Origin: Deinococcus rubellus
Lineage (GTDB): Bacteria > Deinococcota > Deinococci > Deinococcales > Deinococcaceae
Direction of reading: 5' to 3'
DNA: 64,000 bases
Assembly (NCBI RefSeq): GCF_025244745.1
Contig: NZ_CP104213.1
Coordinates: 1,047,501-1,111,500, forward strand
Shown: positions 18,342-30,337 of the stretch, in pieces
How the letters are laid out: each line of letters begins with the position of its first letter
Numbering within the stretch: position 1 is the first letter of the stretch
Made by a program: the position numbers and the translations under genes
Notes under the pieces: generated by a model
Seen by the model: the letters and a program-made list of their open reading frames with translations, nothing else
What the model was told of the DNA's origin: nothing
Databases searched by the model: none

Positions 18342-18448
18342 GCCCCCACGGTACGACGCCGGGCGATGAGGGAAGGGCGAGGAAAGCACACAAACCGGCA
18401 CAGACCAAGAGGAAATGAAGGGGGCCGGACTCTGCCCGAATCATTGTT

Positions 18449-20830
<2,382 letters not shown>

Positions 20831-20888
20831 GCGTTTAGCTTACGGCGCTTGGGGTGGGCAGCGCAGTGAGGGAAGGCAGACTCGCGCC

Positions 20889-21263
20889 TCACCGTGTGCC
20901 GGGGGCTGGCTGGCTGTGGGCCGCTGGCACAGGACTCAGCCGCGCCTCGCCCCGCCACTGGTAGAGCGCGGCGGCAGCCGTGACCAGCAGCAGGGTCAGG
21001 CCCAGGCTCAGCCAGTCGCTCAGGCCAGGGCCGGTGGCGGCGCGGCTGCGGCTGGCTTGTTTGGCGCTGGCCGATCTGGGCCGTGTGCCCGCCGGGGAAG
21101 ACGGGCTGGAAGCCGCCGCCTTCACCCCCTTCGCTCTGGACGGGCCAGGGGCTTTCGGCTCTGCTGTCTGGACTGCGCCCGCCGCCGTATCAGCCTGCTT
21201 GGAGCGGGGCCGGGCCGGACGCCTGGATTGGCTTTTTTCGCTGCTGACTTTGGCCTCTGTCAT
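20889..21263 (-). CDS. Small single-pass membrane protein, unknown function
   Basis: Protein of 124 residues, not recognised. Residues 1-78 are highly basic, Ser/Ala/Pro-rich and predicted disordered; residues about 82-101 (LSLGLTLLLVTAAAALYQW) form one transmembrane segment with a short tail. TATACT lies at 21335-21340 on the minus strand, giving a leader of about 65 nt. It sits 58 bp upstream of dnaX in the same direction. Composition could also make a spurious frame look real, but the hydrophobic segment and the promoter argue for a gene. Confidence 0.55.
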   Translation of the reverse strand: MTEAKVSSEKSQSRRPARPRSKQADTAAGAVQTAEPKAPGPSRAKGVKAAASSPSSPAGTRPRSASAKQASRSRAATGPGLSDWLSLGLTLLLVTAAAALYQWRGEARLSPVPAAHSQPAPGTR

Positions 21264-21384
21264 GCGGAGCGCTTCCGGCTGGAGGGGCAGGGGAGAATCG
21301 GTGAACCGGACGGCGCTAAGCTGATCACAGAATCAGTATACCTGAATCTGATTGAACCTAAAGCCGGAGCAATCATCCGGCGAC

Positions 21385-22398
21385 TCAGTACCCCAGGTGC
21401 CGTACCACGCTGCCCTGCTCCACCAGCCAGTCGGTGAGCGCGCCCACCGCCGCCTTGACGCCGGGGGTGATGATCGGGCCGCCGAATTTGCCGAGTCGCA
21501 CCAGCACCGAGCCGTCACCACGCAGCGTCACGTTGATCAGCACTTCCTGGGTCAGCTCGCCTTCCACCACGTGTGCCAGCACCGTGAATTCGTCGCGTCT
21601 GAGGCTGCGGTAGGCGTCGAGCAGGACGGCGGTGGCGGCCTCGGGGCCGCGCACCGCCCGGCGCTCGAAGGTGGCGAAAAGGGCGCTGAAGTCGGTGCCG
21701 ACAGGCAGGCTTTCTAGAATGGCGTGGGGCACGCGGGCGTCCTCCGGGGAGTGGGGCAGGTCCTGAGACAACGGGTCCTGGGGAAAGTGGGTGAGGTCGC
21801 CGTGCGGCACGTCCGGCTGGGCCGTCGCCACGAAGCGGACGTGCTGCGCGCGCAACCCCAGCCCCTGCCACTTGAGGGCGTACTTGGTGTGCAGGGCGGC
21901 GGCGGGCGGCTCGCCCTGCTCCGGGCGCATCACGCCGCTGGCCTGGGCTTCCCGCACGGCGAAGTCGAAATACTCGTCGTGGTCGGTGGTCAGCAGCACG
22001 GCCCCGCCGGGTTTCAGGCGGCTGGCGGCCAGACGGAAAAATCCGGCGCGCAGCAATCGGTGGTCCTCGTGTTCGGCCTTGGGCCAGGGATCGGGGAAGT
22101 TGACGATGATGGAGCTGAGTGCGCCCGCCGGAACGACCTCGCGCAGCAGCGGCAGGGCAGGCAGCTTGGTGAGGTGGGCGTTGCCGAGGTTGGCCTGCCG
22201 CAGTCGCCGCGCCGCCTTCAGCAAGCTCTGGCCGCTGAGTTCGGCCCCCAGGTAATTCGGCACGCTCCCAAAGGTGCGGGCGTACTCGGGCCAGAAACGC
22301 CCGTCGCCGAAGCCGATTTCCAGCACCCAGGGCAGAGTCGGCGTCTCGGGATACAGTCGGCGGGCCGCGTCGGGAAACTGGAACTCACCCAGACGCAT
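21385..22398 (-). CDS. trmB: tRNA (guanine-N7-)-methyltransferase with C-terminal extension
   Basis: SAM-dependent enzyme making m7G46 in tRNA. The SAM fold starts WVLEIGFGDGRFWPEYA, and the family signature IIVNFPDPWPKAEHEDHRLL is unmistakable, followed by LKPGGAVLLTTDHDEYF. TrmB is usually 210-240 residues; this protein has about 337, the extra 110 or so (after residue 220) forming a separate C-terminal region (LINVTLRGDGSVLVRLGKFG) of unknown role. The ATG at 22398 follows the upstream stop by 2 nt; a GTG at 22404 overlapping that stop is an alternative. It is coupled to the GidA-like gene upstream. Confidence 0.88.
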   Translation of the reverse strand: MRLGEFQFPDAARRLYPETPTLPWVLEIGFGDGRFWPEYARTFGSVPNYLGAELSGQSLLKAARRLRQANLGNAHLTKLPALPLLREVVPAGALSSIIVNFPDPWPKAEHEDHRLLRAGFFRLAASRLKPGGAVLLTTDHDEYFDFAVREAQASGVMRPEQGEPPAAALHTKYALKWQGLGLRAQHVRFVATAQPDVPHGDLTHFPQDPLSQDLPHSPEDARVPHAILESLPVGTDFSALFATFERRAVRGPEAATAVLLDAYRSLRRDEFTVLAHVVEGELTQEVLINVTLRGDGSVLVRLGKFGGPIITPGVKAAVGALTDWLVEQGSVVRHLGY

Positions 22399-22400
22399 GA

Positions 22401-23147
22401 TCACGGCCCACCCCGCAGCAGCTCGGCGGCCAGCCGCGCCGCATCTTCCAGCACCGAGGCGTAGCTGTGGTCGCCCGGCGTGCAGCGGCCCAGCGCATAC
22501 GCGTTGTCGATGCGCCGCACCCGGAAGCCGTCCAGCTCACCCGGCGCGAGAATCTGGAACCTCACCTCGTAGCCGGGCGCGTCTCCCTTCCCCTGGGCCT
22601 CGCCGGAAGCGTAGGTCAGGTAAATGCCGTGGGCGGCCAGATCGTCGGCCAGAAAGTCGTAGGCCACCTCGCTGAGCCGCCCGGCTTCCTCCATCGTCTC
22701 ACCGATCAGCAAGCGGCCCTTGAGAAACGCGCCCACGGCCAGCACCACCGCCCCGGCCCGCAGCCCCGGCCCCTCCCAGGTGGAGAGCTGCATCTCGCCC
22801 GGCACCTCGTTGAGTTCGGTGACGCAGGACTGCAGCAGGTGAATGCCGGACGTGCCCTCGATCTCGGCCTTGAGGCGACGGTGAAAGATCCAGCCGTCGG
22901 TGTCGGGATCCATCGCCTGCTGCACCTGGCCAAACAAACTGCCCGCCGGAAAGACGGCGGCGGCCACGTCCGGCTGATACAGATTGCCGAGGTGGTCGAG
23001 CGCCTGCGAGACCAGCAGCACGTCGCGGCCCGCGTTTGCCAGTCGCCAGCTCAGTTCGGTGCCTGCCAGGCCCGCGCCGACAACGGCCACGTCGTAGCGG
23101 TGGCCCGGCTGCGGCTGGCTGCGGGGAGTTGAAGAAGGCTTGAACAT
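22401..23147 (-). CDS. Short GidA/MnmG-related FAD-binding protein
   Basis: FAD-binding protein of 248 residues resembling the FAD domain of MnmG (GidA), the tRNA uridine-34 modification enzyme, but less than half its usual length of about 620. The nucleotide fold YDVAVVGAGLAGTELSWRLA is followed by a second FAD contact AVVLAVGAFLKGRLLIGE and the closing YALGRCTPGDHSYASVLEDA. Family knowledge: short GidA-like proteins exist in Deinococcus-Thermus; their job is not settled. Start at 23147 has TACACT 9 nt upstream. It ends within 3 nt of trmB, so a tRNA-related role is suggested by context (inference). Confidence 0.78.
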   Translation of the reverse strand: MFKPSSTPRSQPQPGHRYDVAVVGAGLAGTELSWRLANAGRDVLLVSQALDHLGNLYQPDVAAAVFPAGSLFGQVQQAMDPDTDGWIFHRRLKAEIEGTSGIHLLQSCVTELNEVPGEMQLSTWEGPGLRAGAVVLAVGAFLKGRLLIGETMEEAGRLSEVAYDFLADDLAAHGIYLTYASGEAQGKGDAPGYEVRFQILAPGELDGFRVRRIDNAYALGRCTPGDHSYASVLEDAARLAAELLRGGP

Positions 23148-23201
23148 CGGAAAGGGAGTGTAGCGCACCTGTGCCGGGCCGTCAGGCCAAGCGCTCCGGT
23201 G

Positions 23202-24146
23202 TTACTTCCCTGCTGCCCTGAACTTCCTGGCGTCCGGCGAGAAGAGGGCGCTCCAGGTGGCGCGGTCAATGATGCCCGTCGCCTTGAGTTTGTTGGCGAT
23301 CTGAAAATCGCGCACTGTCTTGGCAGTGTTGGGGCCGTACCAGCCGTCGCCCTGGCCGCCCTGGCCGCCGAGCGTCAGGGCGATCAAGCGGTTCTGGGCA
23401 GCCCGCACGTCGGGGCCGTTCAGGCGCGGGGCCGCCAGTTGCAGCGTGCGGCTGAAAGCCGGGCCACTGGCAGTGGAGGGCGCAGGTACGCTCCTGCTAA
23501 GAGCAGTGCCGTCGGCGCTGGGCGAGGCGGCTTGAAAGGTGGGCGTTTTGGCCGCTGGCGGCGCAGTGGGGCTGGCAGATCTGGCGGGTATGGACTGACT
23601 GGGACTGGCTGCTGCCGGGGCTGGGGTCGTCGTCTGTGTTGTCGTTTGGGTTGTTGTCTGGGCCGTCGTTTGGGTGGTTATGGCGGCAGCGGGCACGGTG
23701 GGCGCATCGAGGTAGACCAGACTGCGCCCGCTGGCCGCCTCGTCGCTGGCAATTCGCAGGTAGACCGTGCCGCTTGGCATCTTGATCCAGTTAAAGACTG
23801 TGCGCTGGTCGTCGCGGCTGCGCCAGACGCCGTAGAGGTCTGCACTCAGGGCCGCACCGAGCTGGGAGCGTACCGTCTCCACATCGCCCGCCGCGCCTAC
23901 GCAGCGCTTGCCCGGCGTGCCGATGGCGGCGTAGGCGGCGGGGCAGTTTCGCAGCACGCCGTCGAGGGTTTCAGCCACCTTCGTGGCAGCAGCGTCAATG
24001 TCGGCGGGCGTCGGCACACCGGAGAGCGGCGAATCGCTGGCGGCGCTGGTATTGGCTGAGGCGGGTGGCAGGTTGGAGGCGAGCACGCCAGGCAGCCAGC
24101 CAGTCACGAACAGCAGGGCGGTGAGGAGGAAGCTGGGGCGCGTCAC
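23202..24146 (-). CDS. Secreted peptidoglycan-binding-domain protein
   Basis: Exported protein of 314 residues. Residues 1-24 form a signal peptide ending near VLASN; residues about 40-150 are an unrecognised globular domain with two cysteines (NCPAAY, GKRCVG) that could bond; residues 155-175 are Thr/Gln repeats (TTAQTTTQTTTQTTT), a flexible linker; the last 70 residues are a PG_binding_1 domain (DVRAAQNRLIALTLGG; DGWYGPNTAKTVRDFQIANK). It probably attaches to the cell wall. The start is GTG 24146 with TACTCC upstream. It diverges from the thioesterase gene at 24256. Confidence 0.8.
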   Translation of the reverse strand: MTRPSFLLTALLFVTGWLPGVLASNLPPASANTSAASDSPLSGVPTPADIDAAATKVAETLDGVLRNCPAAYAAIGTPGKRCVGAAGDVETVRSQLGAALSADLYGVWRSRDDQRTVFNWIKMPSGTVYLRIASDEAASGRSLVYLDAPTVPAAAITTQTTAQTTTQTTTQTTTPAPAAASPSQSIPARSASPTAPPAAKTPTFQAASPSADGTALSRSVPAPSTASGPAFSRTLQLAAPRLNGPDVRAAQNRLIALTLGGQGGQGDGWYGPNTAKTVRDFQIANKLKATGIIDRATWSALFSPDARKFRAAGK

Positions 24147-24243
24147 CCTTCAGGAGTAGCACGCGCCGGGTGGCGGGCAGTTCGGGGCCGGATGCAGGCC
24201 GCCCCGGCTGTTTTCTCACCGGGCTGTCAGGTGCGCGGCGGAT

Positions 24244-24249
24244 TAGACT
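24244..24249 (+). promoter_or_regulatory. -10 element of thioesterase gene
   Basis: TAGACT ends 6 nt before the ATG at 24256, leaderless layout. Confidence 0.55.
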
Positions 24250-24255
24250 CCAGCC

Positions 24256-24687
24256 ATGCCAACTCGCCCACCGCCCAGCCGCGCTGATTACCGGGTGTTC
24301 ACAGCGGTCCAGACCCGTTGGGCCGACAACGACGTGTACGGTCATGTCAACAACGCCACCTATTACAACTATTTCGACACGGCGGTCAACGCCCACCTGA
24401 TCGGGGCCGGGGTGCTGGATATCCAGACGGGGACCACCATCGGGCTGGTCGTGGAGACCGGCTGCACCTACTTTCAGGCGGCGGCTTTTCCGGACCTGCT
24501 CAACGTGGGCCTGCGGGTGGCCCATCTGGGCCGCAGCAGCGTGCGATACGAACTGGCGGTATTCCGCGAGGGTGAGGAGACGGCCTCGGCAGCGGCCCAT
24601 TTCGTGCATGTCTACGTAGACCGGCAGACGCGCCGCCCGGTGGAGGTGGCCGGGGCCCTGCGGGCAGTGCTGGAAAGCTGGCAGTAA
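24256..24687 (+). CDS. Acyl-CoA thioesterase, 4HBT hotdog family
   Basis: Hotdog-fold thioesterase of 143 residues. The active-site region [20 protein letters not shown] carries the catalytic aspartate and the GHVNN signature of 4-hydroxybenzoyl-CoA thioesterase-type enzymes. It hydrolyses some acyl-CoA; the acyl group is unknown. The message is predicted to be leaderless from the TAGACT at 24244-24249. It converges with the sulfurtransferase gene 13 bp downstream. Confidence 0.88.
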   Translation: MPTRPPPSRADYRVFTAVQTRWADNDVYGHVNNATYYNYFDTAVNAHLIGAGVLDIQTGTTIGLVVETGCTYFQAAAFPDLLNVGLRVAHLGRSSVRYELAVFREGEETASAAAHFVHVYVDRQTRRPVEVAGALRAVLESWQ

Positions 24688-24700
24688 GGCCCGGCGAAAG

Positions 24701-25558
24701 TCAGCTCTCACCTGTTGCCACAGGCCGCGTATCGTCGCTGACCCAGTCGCTCCACGACCCGGCGTAGAGGCGCGTACCCGGCCCCGGTTCTCGCCCGGCC
24801 AGTGCCAGCGCCAACAGATTGGCCGAGGCCGAGACGCCGCTGCCGCAGTAGAGCACCACGTCGCCTGCCGGAAAGCGCCCGGCCTGCTCAGCTGCTGCCC
24901 TGAAGGTGCCGTCCGGATTCAGGCTGCCCACCCAGTCGAGGTTGCCTGCGCCGGGAATGTGGCCAGCTTTTCTGTCGATGGGTTCCGTCTCGCCCCGGTA
25001 GCGGCCAGCTGCGCGCGAGTCGATCAGGGAAACCGTCTCGGGCAGGGCGGCCACCTCGTCGGCACTCGTCAGCCAGCCTTCCTGCACCTGGGGCGTGAAA
25101 GTGGCGGGCGAGGCCACGGCTTCGTTGGTAGTGGCCTCGCCCCCCGCTGCCAGATACGCGGGCCAGCCGCCGTCGAGCACCTGCACCCGTTCGTGCCCCA
25201 GCCATCTGAGCAGCCACCAGGCGTGCGCGGCGTAAAAGCCCTGGCCGGTGCTGGGGTCGTCGTACACCACCACTGTGTGTCCATTTCCGATGCCCTGCTC
25301 GCCCAGCCAGCGGGCCAGCGTCTCAGGGTCGGGCAAGGGGTGACGGCCCCCTGCTCCGTTGGGCTGCGCCTCTCCGCTGAGGTCGGTTTCCAGATCGGCG
25401 AAGACGGCTCCCGGCACATGCCCGCCCAGGTAAGCCAGCCGCCCGGAGAGTGGGTCGGCCAGGGCGTAACGGGTGTCGAGAACGCGCAGGGCCGGATCAC
25501 CGAGGCGCTGGAGCAGTTCGGTCGCGTTGACGAGTGGGCTGATGAGCGGCGAGGGCAT
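24701..25558 (-). CDS. Sulfurtransferase, tandem rhodanese domains
   Basis: Thiosulfate or 3-mercaptopyruvate sulfurtransferase of 285 residues, two rhodanese domains. The first, inactive-type domain opens with [20 protein letters not shown]; the second has the active loop CGSGVSA with the persulfide-forming cysteine near residue 239, preceded by [19 protein letters not shown]. The loop CGSGVS fits mercaptopyruvate-type better than thiosulfate-type (CRKGVT), though this is only a guide. TAAACT at 25570-25565 precedes the start by 6 nt. The upstream reductase-like gene ends 10 bp away. Confidence 0.9.
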   Translation of the reverse strand: MPSPLISPLVNATELLQRLGDPALRVLDTRYALADPLSGRLAYLGGHVPGAVFADLETDLSGEAQPNGAGGRHPLPDPETLARWLGEQGIGNGHTVVVYDDPSTGQGFYAAHAWWLLRWLGHERVQVLDGGWPAYLAAGGEATTNEAVASPATFTPQVQEGWLTSADEVAALPETVSLIDSRAAGRYRGETEPIDRKAGHIPGAGNLDWVGSLNPDGTFRAAAEQAGRFPAGDVVLYCGSGVSASANLLALALAGREPGPGTRLYAGSWSDWVSDDTRPVATGES

Positions 25559-25567
25559 GTGCCCAGT

Positions 25568-26203
25568 TTAGGAGGAGACTGGGAGCGACGCCACCGCCTC
25601 GCCCACCGAGGTCTGACCGCCAATGATCTCGAAGGTCTGACCGATGCTGCGCGGCTCGTTTAGAGCGGCCACGACCACGCGGGCCACGTCCTCACGGGGA
25701 ATCTGGCCGCCCTGAACCTGACGGCCGAGGGTGATCTGCCCGCTGCCCGGCTGGTTACTCAGCCCGCCGGGGCGCACGATGGTGAAGTCCAGCCCGCTTT
25801 TTTGCACGTGGGCGTCTGAGACGGCCTTGACCTTGAGTACCTGAATCAGAAACGGCGGCATCTGCTCGGGGCGGTCCACGCCCATGCTCGACACCACCAC
25901 AAAGCGCTTCGGTCCCTGCTGGGCCAGGGTGTCGGCCACGTTCTTCAGGGCGTCGCCGTCAATCGCCTGGTAGTTGCCGCTGGTGCCCGCGCCCGCCGCC
26001 CACACCACCGCGTCCGCACCGTCCAGGACCTGCGTCCACTCGCCCGTCAGGTCGCCCATCACCGGGTTCGCACCGTGCAGGGTGAGCATGTCGGCCTGTT
26101 CCTGGGTTCGCACCAGCGCCCGGACCTCGTGGCCCGCCTGACTCAGTTGACTCACCACATGCCGCCCCACGCCGCCCGCCGCTCCGATCACTGCAATCTT
26201 CAT
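25568..26203 (-). CDS. NAD(P)-binding atypical SDR-family protein
   Basis: NAD(P)-dependent, Rossmann-fold protein of 211 residues of the NmrA/atypical SDR group. The nucleotide site is VIGAAGGVGRHVVSQL, followed by VVWAAGAGTSG and FVVVSSMGVDRPEQ; the usual catalytic YxxxK is replaced by a KVKAVSDAHVQ region, typical of the sugar-nucleotide/flavin-reductase-like set. GLDFTIVRPGGLSNQPG is the characteristic proline-glycine block. Function unknown. TAGCTT lies 7 nt before the ATG at 26203. Confidence 0.82.
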   Translation of the reverse strand: MKIAVIGAAGGVGRHVVSQLSQAGHEVRALVRTQEQADMLTLHGANPVMGDLTGEWTQVLDGADAVVWAAGAGTSGNYQAIDGDALKNVADTLAQQGPKRFVVVSSMGVDRPEQMPPFLIQVLKVKAVSDAHVQKSGLDFTIVRPGGLSNQPGSGQITLGRQVQGGQIPREDVARVVVAALNEPRSIGQTFEIIGGQTSVGEAVASLPVSS

Positions 26204-26305
26204 GAGCCGTAAGCTAGTGCGCTGGCCCGGCAGACCGGGTCTGGAAAAGATTGGAAGCGGTTAAAGGAGACTTCAAGGCGGGCGCAACTTTGAACGGCTC
26301 CTTGA

Positions 26306-26962
26306 TCAGCTCAGCAGCGCCACCAGCAAGCTGACCAGCAGCGCCGCCAGGCCCATGCCGATGCTGCTGGCCACGCCCACCTGCTCGCTCTCCTCGCGGG
26401 CACGGGCGGTGCCGATGCCGTGCGCCACGCTGCCCAGGGCGATGCCGCGTGCCAGCGGACGGCGCACCCCGAGCAACGTCAGGAAGGGTGGCAGCACCAC
26501 CGCGCCCATCAGGCCCGAGAGCACCGCCAGGGTGGCGGCCAGGGTGGGCGGCGCTCTGGTGTACTCGGCCAGCCCCACCGCCACCGCACTGGTCGCGGGC
26601 GCGGTGATCAGCGCCCGCTGCGCCTCGGTGCTCAGGTGCAGCAGGCGCGGCAGCAGAATGTCCAGCCCCACTGCTGTCAGCGTTCCGGCCAGGCTACCGA
26701 GAATCAGTGCCGGTCCCTGGCGGGCCAGCAGCGCCCGCTGGCGGTAGAGCGGCACGGCCAGCGCGACCACTGCTGGAGACAGTAGCAGCGAGAGGGGCCG
26801 GGCCTGCGCCCTGTACTCGGCGTAGGGCGTGCGGCTGAGCAGCAGCGCCAGGGCGACGATCAGGGTGGCGATCAGGGTGGGGTTGATCAGCGAATTGCGG
26901 TAACGGGTCTGCGCCCACAGGCCCAGCACGAACGCTGTAATGGTCAGGGCCAGCCAGCTCAC
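26306..26962 (-). CDS. lrgB: LrgB/CidB-family membrane protein
   Basis: Integral membrane protein of 218 residues with about six to seven helices. In LrgAB/CidAB systems it partners the holin-like LrgA in controlling murein hydrolase activity, and in several bacteria pyruvate or small-acid traffic. Diagnostic blocks are [37 protein letters not shown] and the C-terminal [16 protein letters not shown] (strongly conserved in LrgB). It starts at GTG 26962, overlapping the lrgA stop by four bases. Longer frames to 27052 overlap lrgA and are not needed. Confidence 0.85.
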   Translation of the reverse strand: MSWLALTITAFVLGLWAQTRYRNSLINPTLIATLIVALALLLSRTPYAEYRAQARPLSLLLSPAVVALAVPLYRQRALLARQGPALILGSLAGTLTAVGLDILLPRLLHLSTEAQRALITAPATSAVAVGLAEYTRAPPTLAATLAVLSGLMGAVVLPPFLTLLGVRRPLARGIALGSVAHGIGTARAREESEQVGVASSIGMGLAALLVSLLVALLS

Positions 26963-27366
26963 GCCGGGTGCTCCGGCCGGAGCCAGCGCGAGGCGATCAG
27001 CCCGGTGACGCCCGCCCCGGCCAGCAGCCCGGCCAGCATCACCAGCAGCCACAGCCCCCAGGCCGCTCCGGCGCTAAGGTAATTGGTAAAGCCCACCGTC
27101 GCCGGAACAAACAGCAGCCCCAGCACCCCCAGCAGGTGATCTGCCGCCCGCTCCAGCCAGCTCAGCCGCACCACCCCCAGCCCCAGCGCGAGCCACAGCA
27201 GCAGCAGCCCCAGCACCGAGCCGGGCACCGGCAACCTGAGGAGCCGGGCCAGGCCCTCGCCCAGCGCCGAAAAACCCAGCAGCAGGCCCAGTCCCAGCAG
27301 CCAGGCGGCCAGCGGTGGGAGGGCGGGAGCCTGGCTGAGCGGTACCGGCGACTGCGGGCCGCTCAA
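26959..27366 (-). CDS. lrgA: LrgA/CidA-family holin-like protein
   Basis: Small membrane protein of about 135 residues with four hydrophobic helices, holin-like partner of LrgB. The family block [19 protein letters not shown] is present, then [15 protein letters not shown] start is not obvious: a TTG at 27366 overlaps the stop of mtnN as TTGA and gives [16 protein letters not shown] before the first helix; no ATG or GTG lies between there and the helix. The TTGA overlap is consistent with the coupled gene pairs around it. Order mtnN-lrgA-lrgB. Confidence 0.78.
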   Translation of the reverse strand: MSGPQSPVPLSQAPALPPLAAWLLGLGLLLGFSALGEGLARLLRLPVPGSVLGLLLLWLALGLGVVRLSWLERAADHLLGVLGLLFVPATVGFTNYLSAGAAWGLWLLVMLAGLLAGAGVTGLIASRWLRPEHPA

Positions 27367-28064
27367 GCGCTCGACTGAACGCTCAGGCGCGCAAGCATGC
27401 CGCGTACCACCTGCTTGGCGTGACGGGCCACCAGCGGCATGAACTCGCGGTAATCCACCTGGGCGTCGTGGTCGGCAGTGTCGCTCACCGAGCGGATCAC
27501 CACGAATGGCACGCCGTGCTTGGCGCAGACCTGGGCCACCGCCGCACCCTCCATCTCGGCGCAGGCGGCCCCGAAGGTCTGCCACAGCCACTGCACCTTT
27601 TCGCGCGAGGCCACGAACTGATCGCCGCTGGCAATGCGCCCCTCCACCGCCCGGATGCCCTCCAGTTCGCGGGCGGCTTCCAGTGCCAGGTCGCGCAGGG
27701 CGGCGTCCGCGGCCCAGCTCAGCGACTCGCCCGGCACCACGCCCAGCTCGTAGCCCAGCGCCGTCACGTCCACGTCGTGCTGGAGGCAATCGGTACTCAC
27801 CACGATGTCGCCCACCCGCAACTCGGGGTGCACGCCGCCCGCCACGCCGGTGAAGATGACCTGGCTGGCCCCCGCCGCGATGAGTGCCGCCGTCGTCATG
27901 GCCGCGTTGACCTTGCCGATGCCGCCCTCGGTGATCAGCACCGGATGGCCGTCCAGCACGCCGCTGTGCAGCGTCACGCCCGGCGAAATCTGCTGCCGGT
28001 GGTCTTCCAGGTCGCTGATGAGCAGCGCCACCTCTTCCTGCATCGCGCCAATGATTCCGATCAT
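27363..28064 (-). CDS. mtnN: 5'-methylthioadenosine/S-adenosylhomocysteine nucleosidase
   Basis: Cleaves MTA and SAH to adenine and the thioribose/ribosylhomocysteine, recycling methionine and clearing SAM by-products. 233 residues; opening [15 protein letters not shown] carries the catalytic glutamate region, then [20 protein letters not shown] for ribose binding and IRSVSDTAD with the catalytic aspartate. TAGACT at 28076-28071 is 6 nt before the start, leaderless layout. Its TGA overlaps the proposed TTG start of lrgA. Confidence 0.94.
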   Translation of the reverse strand: MIGIIGAMQEEVALLISDLEDHRQQISPGVTLHSGVLDGHPVLITEGGIGKVNAAMTTAALIAAGASQVIFTGVAGGVHPELRVGDIVVSTDCLQHDVDVTALGYELGVVPGESLSWAADAALRDLALEAARELEGIRAVEGRIASGDQFVASREKVQWLWQTFGAACAEMEGAAVAQVCAKHGVPFVVIRSVSDTADHDAQVDYREFMPLVARHAKQVVRGMLARLSVQSSA

Positions 28065-28148
28065 GTGGGCAGTCTAGCGGCCCGGCCCGGCCCATCCCCC
28101 CCACCGGCAGATGACACACTTCGTCCCAATCACAGAATCTGCCTGACG

Positions 28149-28158
28149 TATACTCAAG
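28149..28158 (+). promoter_or_regulatory. hspR -10 element overlapping a HAIR-like half-site
   Basis: TATACT (28149-28154) is followed by ACTCAAG at 28152-28158, identical to the right half of the HspR-associated inverted repeat (HAIR, CTTGAGT-N7-ACTCAAG). The expected left half at 28138-28144 reads TCTGCCT, only 3 of 7 matches. Autoregulation is plausible but the site is at best half complete. Confidence 0.45.
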
Positions 28159-28164
28159 GAACCG

Positions 28165-28872
<708 letters not shown>

Positions 28873-28875
28873 AAG

Positions 28876-29739
28876 ATGACCGTGACCAGACCGCCCAACC
28901 TCCTGCCGATGTCGCAGACCCTCTGGGTGGTGGGCGATATTCACGGCGCACTCGGCAAGCTTAGGCTGCTGCTGCTACGGGCGGGCCTCACCGATTTCGA
29001 CGGCTCCTGGCGCGGTGGCAAGGCCCATCTGGTGTTTCTGGGCGATTACCTCGACCGGGGCGAGGACGGTGCGGGTGTGCTGCGGCTGGTCCGCACCTTG
29101 CAGCGTCAGGCTCCGCTGGTGGGGGGCCGGGTGGACGCGCTGCTGGGCAACCATGAGGTGATGTTTCTGGCGGCGCTGCTGTTTCGCCAAAAAGACCGCC
29201 GCGACGATCTGGGCTTTTACGATTATTGGCACAGCAACGGCGGCCAGCCGCGCGATATGGCCCTGATCGAACCCAGCGACCTGGGCTGGCTCGCCGAGCG
29301 CCCGGCCATGCTGCGGGTCGGTCCCTGGCTGATGCAGCACGCCGACAGCGCCATGTACCTCAAACTGGGCAGCAGCGTGCCGGAAGTCAATGCCAGGGTG
29401 GCGGCCAAACTCGCCTCCAACGATCCGAAAGTCTGGCAGGAATTCCTGAGCGCCTTCGCCGCGCGCCTCGCCTTCGCCAGCCAGGACGGCGGCCCGCTCA
29501 TCCGGCGAGCGCTGGACACCTTCGGCAGTGAGCGGATCGTGCATGGCCACACGCCCATTAACCTGCTGCTCGGCACCCAGGGCGAGGAACCCGGTGCGCC
29601 GCTGCCCTACGCGGGTCGGCTGTGTCTCGACATTGACAGTGCGATGGCCTATATCCCCGGCGCGGGTTTCATCACCCGTCTCGACGAGCAGGGCATTGCC
29701 GAGGTGGTGCCGTACCCACCGCTGAGTTTTGCCCGCTGA
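28876..29739 (+). CDS. Calcineurin-like metallophosphoesterase
   Basis: Dinuclear-metal phosphoesterase of 287 residues, PPP-like. The metal and catalytic motifs are all present in order: VVGDIHGALGKL, FLGDYLDRGEDGAG, ALLGNHEVMF, and near the end IVHGHTPIN. The pattern is that of bacterial Ser/Thr protein phosphatases and symmetrical diadenosine tetraphosphatases. Which substrate applies is not clear. Start ATG 28876 lies 3 nt after the hspR stop; MSQTLWVVG at 28909 is an alternative. Probably co-transcribed with hspR. Confidence 0.85.
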   Translation: MTVTRPPNLLPMSQTLWVVGDIHGALGKLRLLLLRAGLTDFDGSWRGGKAHLVFLGDYLDRGEDGAGVLRLVRTLQRQAPLVGGRVDALLGNHEVMFLAALLFRQKDRRDDLGFYDYWHSNGGQPRDMALIEPSDLGWLAERPAMLRVGPWLMQHADSAMYLKLGSSVPEVNARVAAKLASNDPKVWQEFLSAFAARLAFASQDGGPLIRRALDTFGSERIVHGHTPINLLLGTQGEEPGAPLPYAGRLCLDIDSAMAYIPGAGFITRLDEQGIAEVVPYPPLSFAR

Positions 29740-29827
29740 CAGGTTTTGCCCGCTGGCGGCGCGACGATTCAGACTCGCTTCAGGTCCTCCTTCCCTGCCG
29801 GAGCCTGCCGCTTGACAGACTGCGGGC

Positions 29828-30328
29828 ATGGCAGACTTCAACGGACGCATCGGCGGAATCACGGCGGGCTACGACATTCACGCCGACTGGCAGGATGAGC
29901 GACTGCACGGGCGCATCGGCGGCACCTTCAACGGCAAGGATATTGATTTGCGGCTCAAGGGTGATCAGGTCAGCGGGCGCATTGGCGGTCATTTCGGCGG
30001 CTTCGATGCCGACGGTGAGGTGAGCGCTTCGTATGTGCAGGTGCGGCTCGGCGGGCGCATCAACGGCGACGACGTGCGGCTCGATATCAGCGGCAACCGC
30101 GCCCAGGGCCGCTTCTCGGGCCGCCTGAACGGCAAGGACCTGGACCTGACCCTCAGCGGCCAGCACCTGACCGGGCGCATCGGCGGCACCTTCGACGGCA
30201 AGGACGTGAACATTGAGGTCGGCAGCGTGCCACTCGCCCTGGCAGCACTGGCGGCAGCCTGCGCTTACAAGGCGCTGGAAGACGAGCAGAACGACGCGGC
30301 GGCGGCCAGTTCGGGCGGCTCAAGCTGA
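29828..30328 (+). CDS. GRIGG-repeat protein of unknown function
   Basis: Unrecognised protein of 166 residues built from about six copies of a roughly 20-22-residue unit, each with a GRIGG- or GRxxG-like turn followed by F(N/D)GKDxxL (residues about 6, 28, 50, 73, 93 and 114). Alternating hydrophobic and polar residues between turns suggest a beta-solenoid or beta-prism. Residues about 135-150 (LALAALAAACAYKAL) are a hydrophobic helix, then an Asp/Ala/Ser tail, so it may sit at a membrane. CAGACT lies 6 nt before the ATG. Its neighbours (phosphoesterase, signal peptidase) give no clear hint. Confidence 0.7.
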   Translation: MADFNGRIGGITAGYDIHADWQDERLHGRIGGTFNGKDIDLRLKGDQVSGRIGGHFGGFDADGEVSASYVQVRLGGRINGDDVRLDISGNRAQGRFSGRLNGKDLDLTLSGQHLTGRIGGTFDGKDVNIEVGSVPLALAALAAACAYKALEDEQNDAAAASSGGSS

Positions 30329-30337
30329 GGCGCTGGG

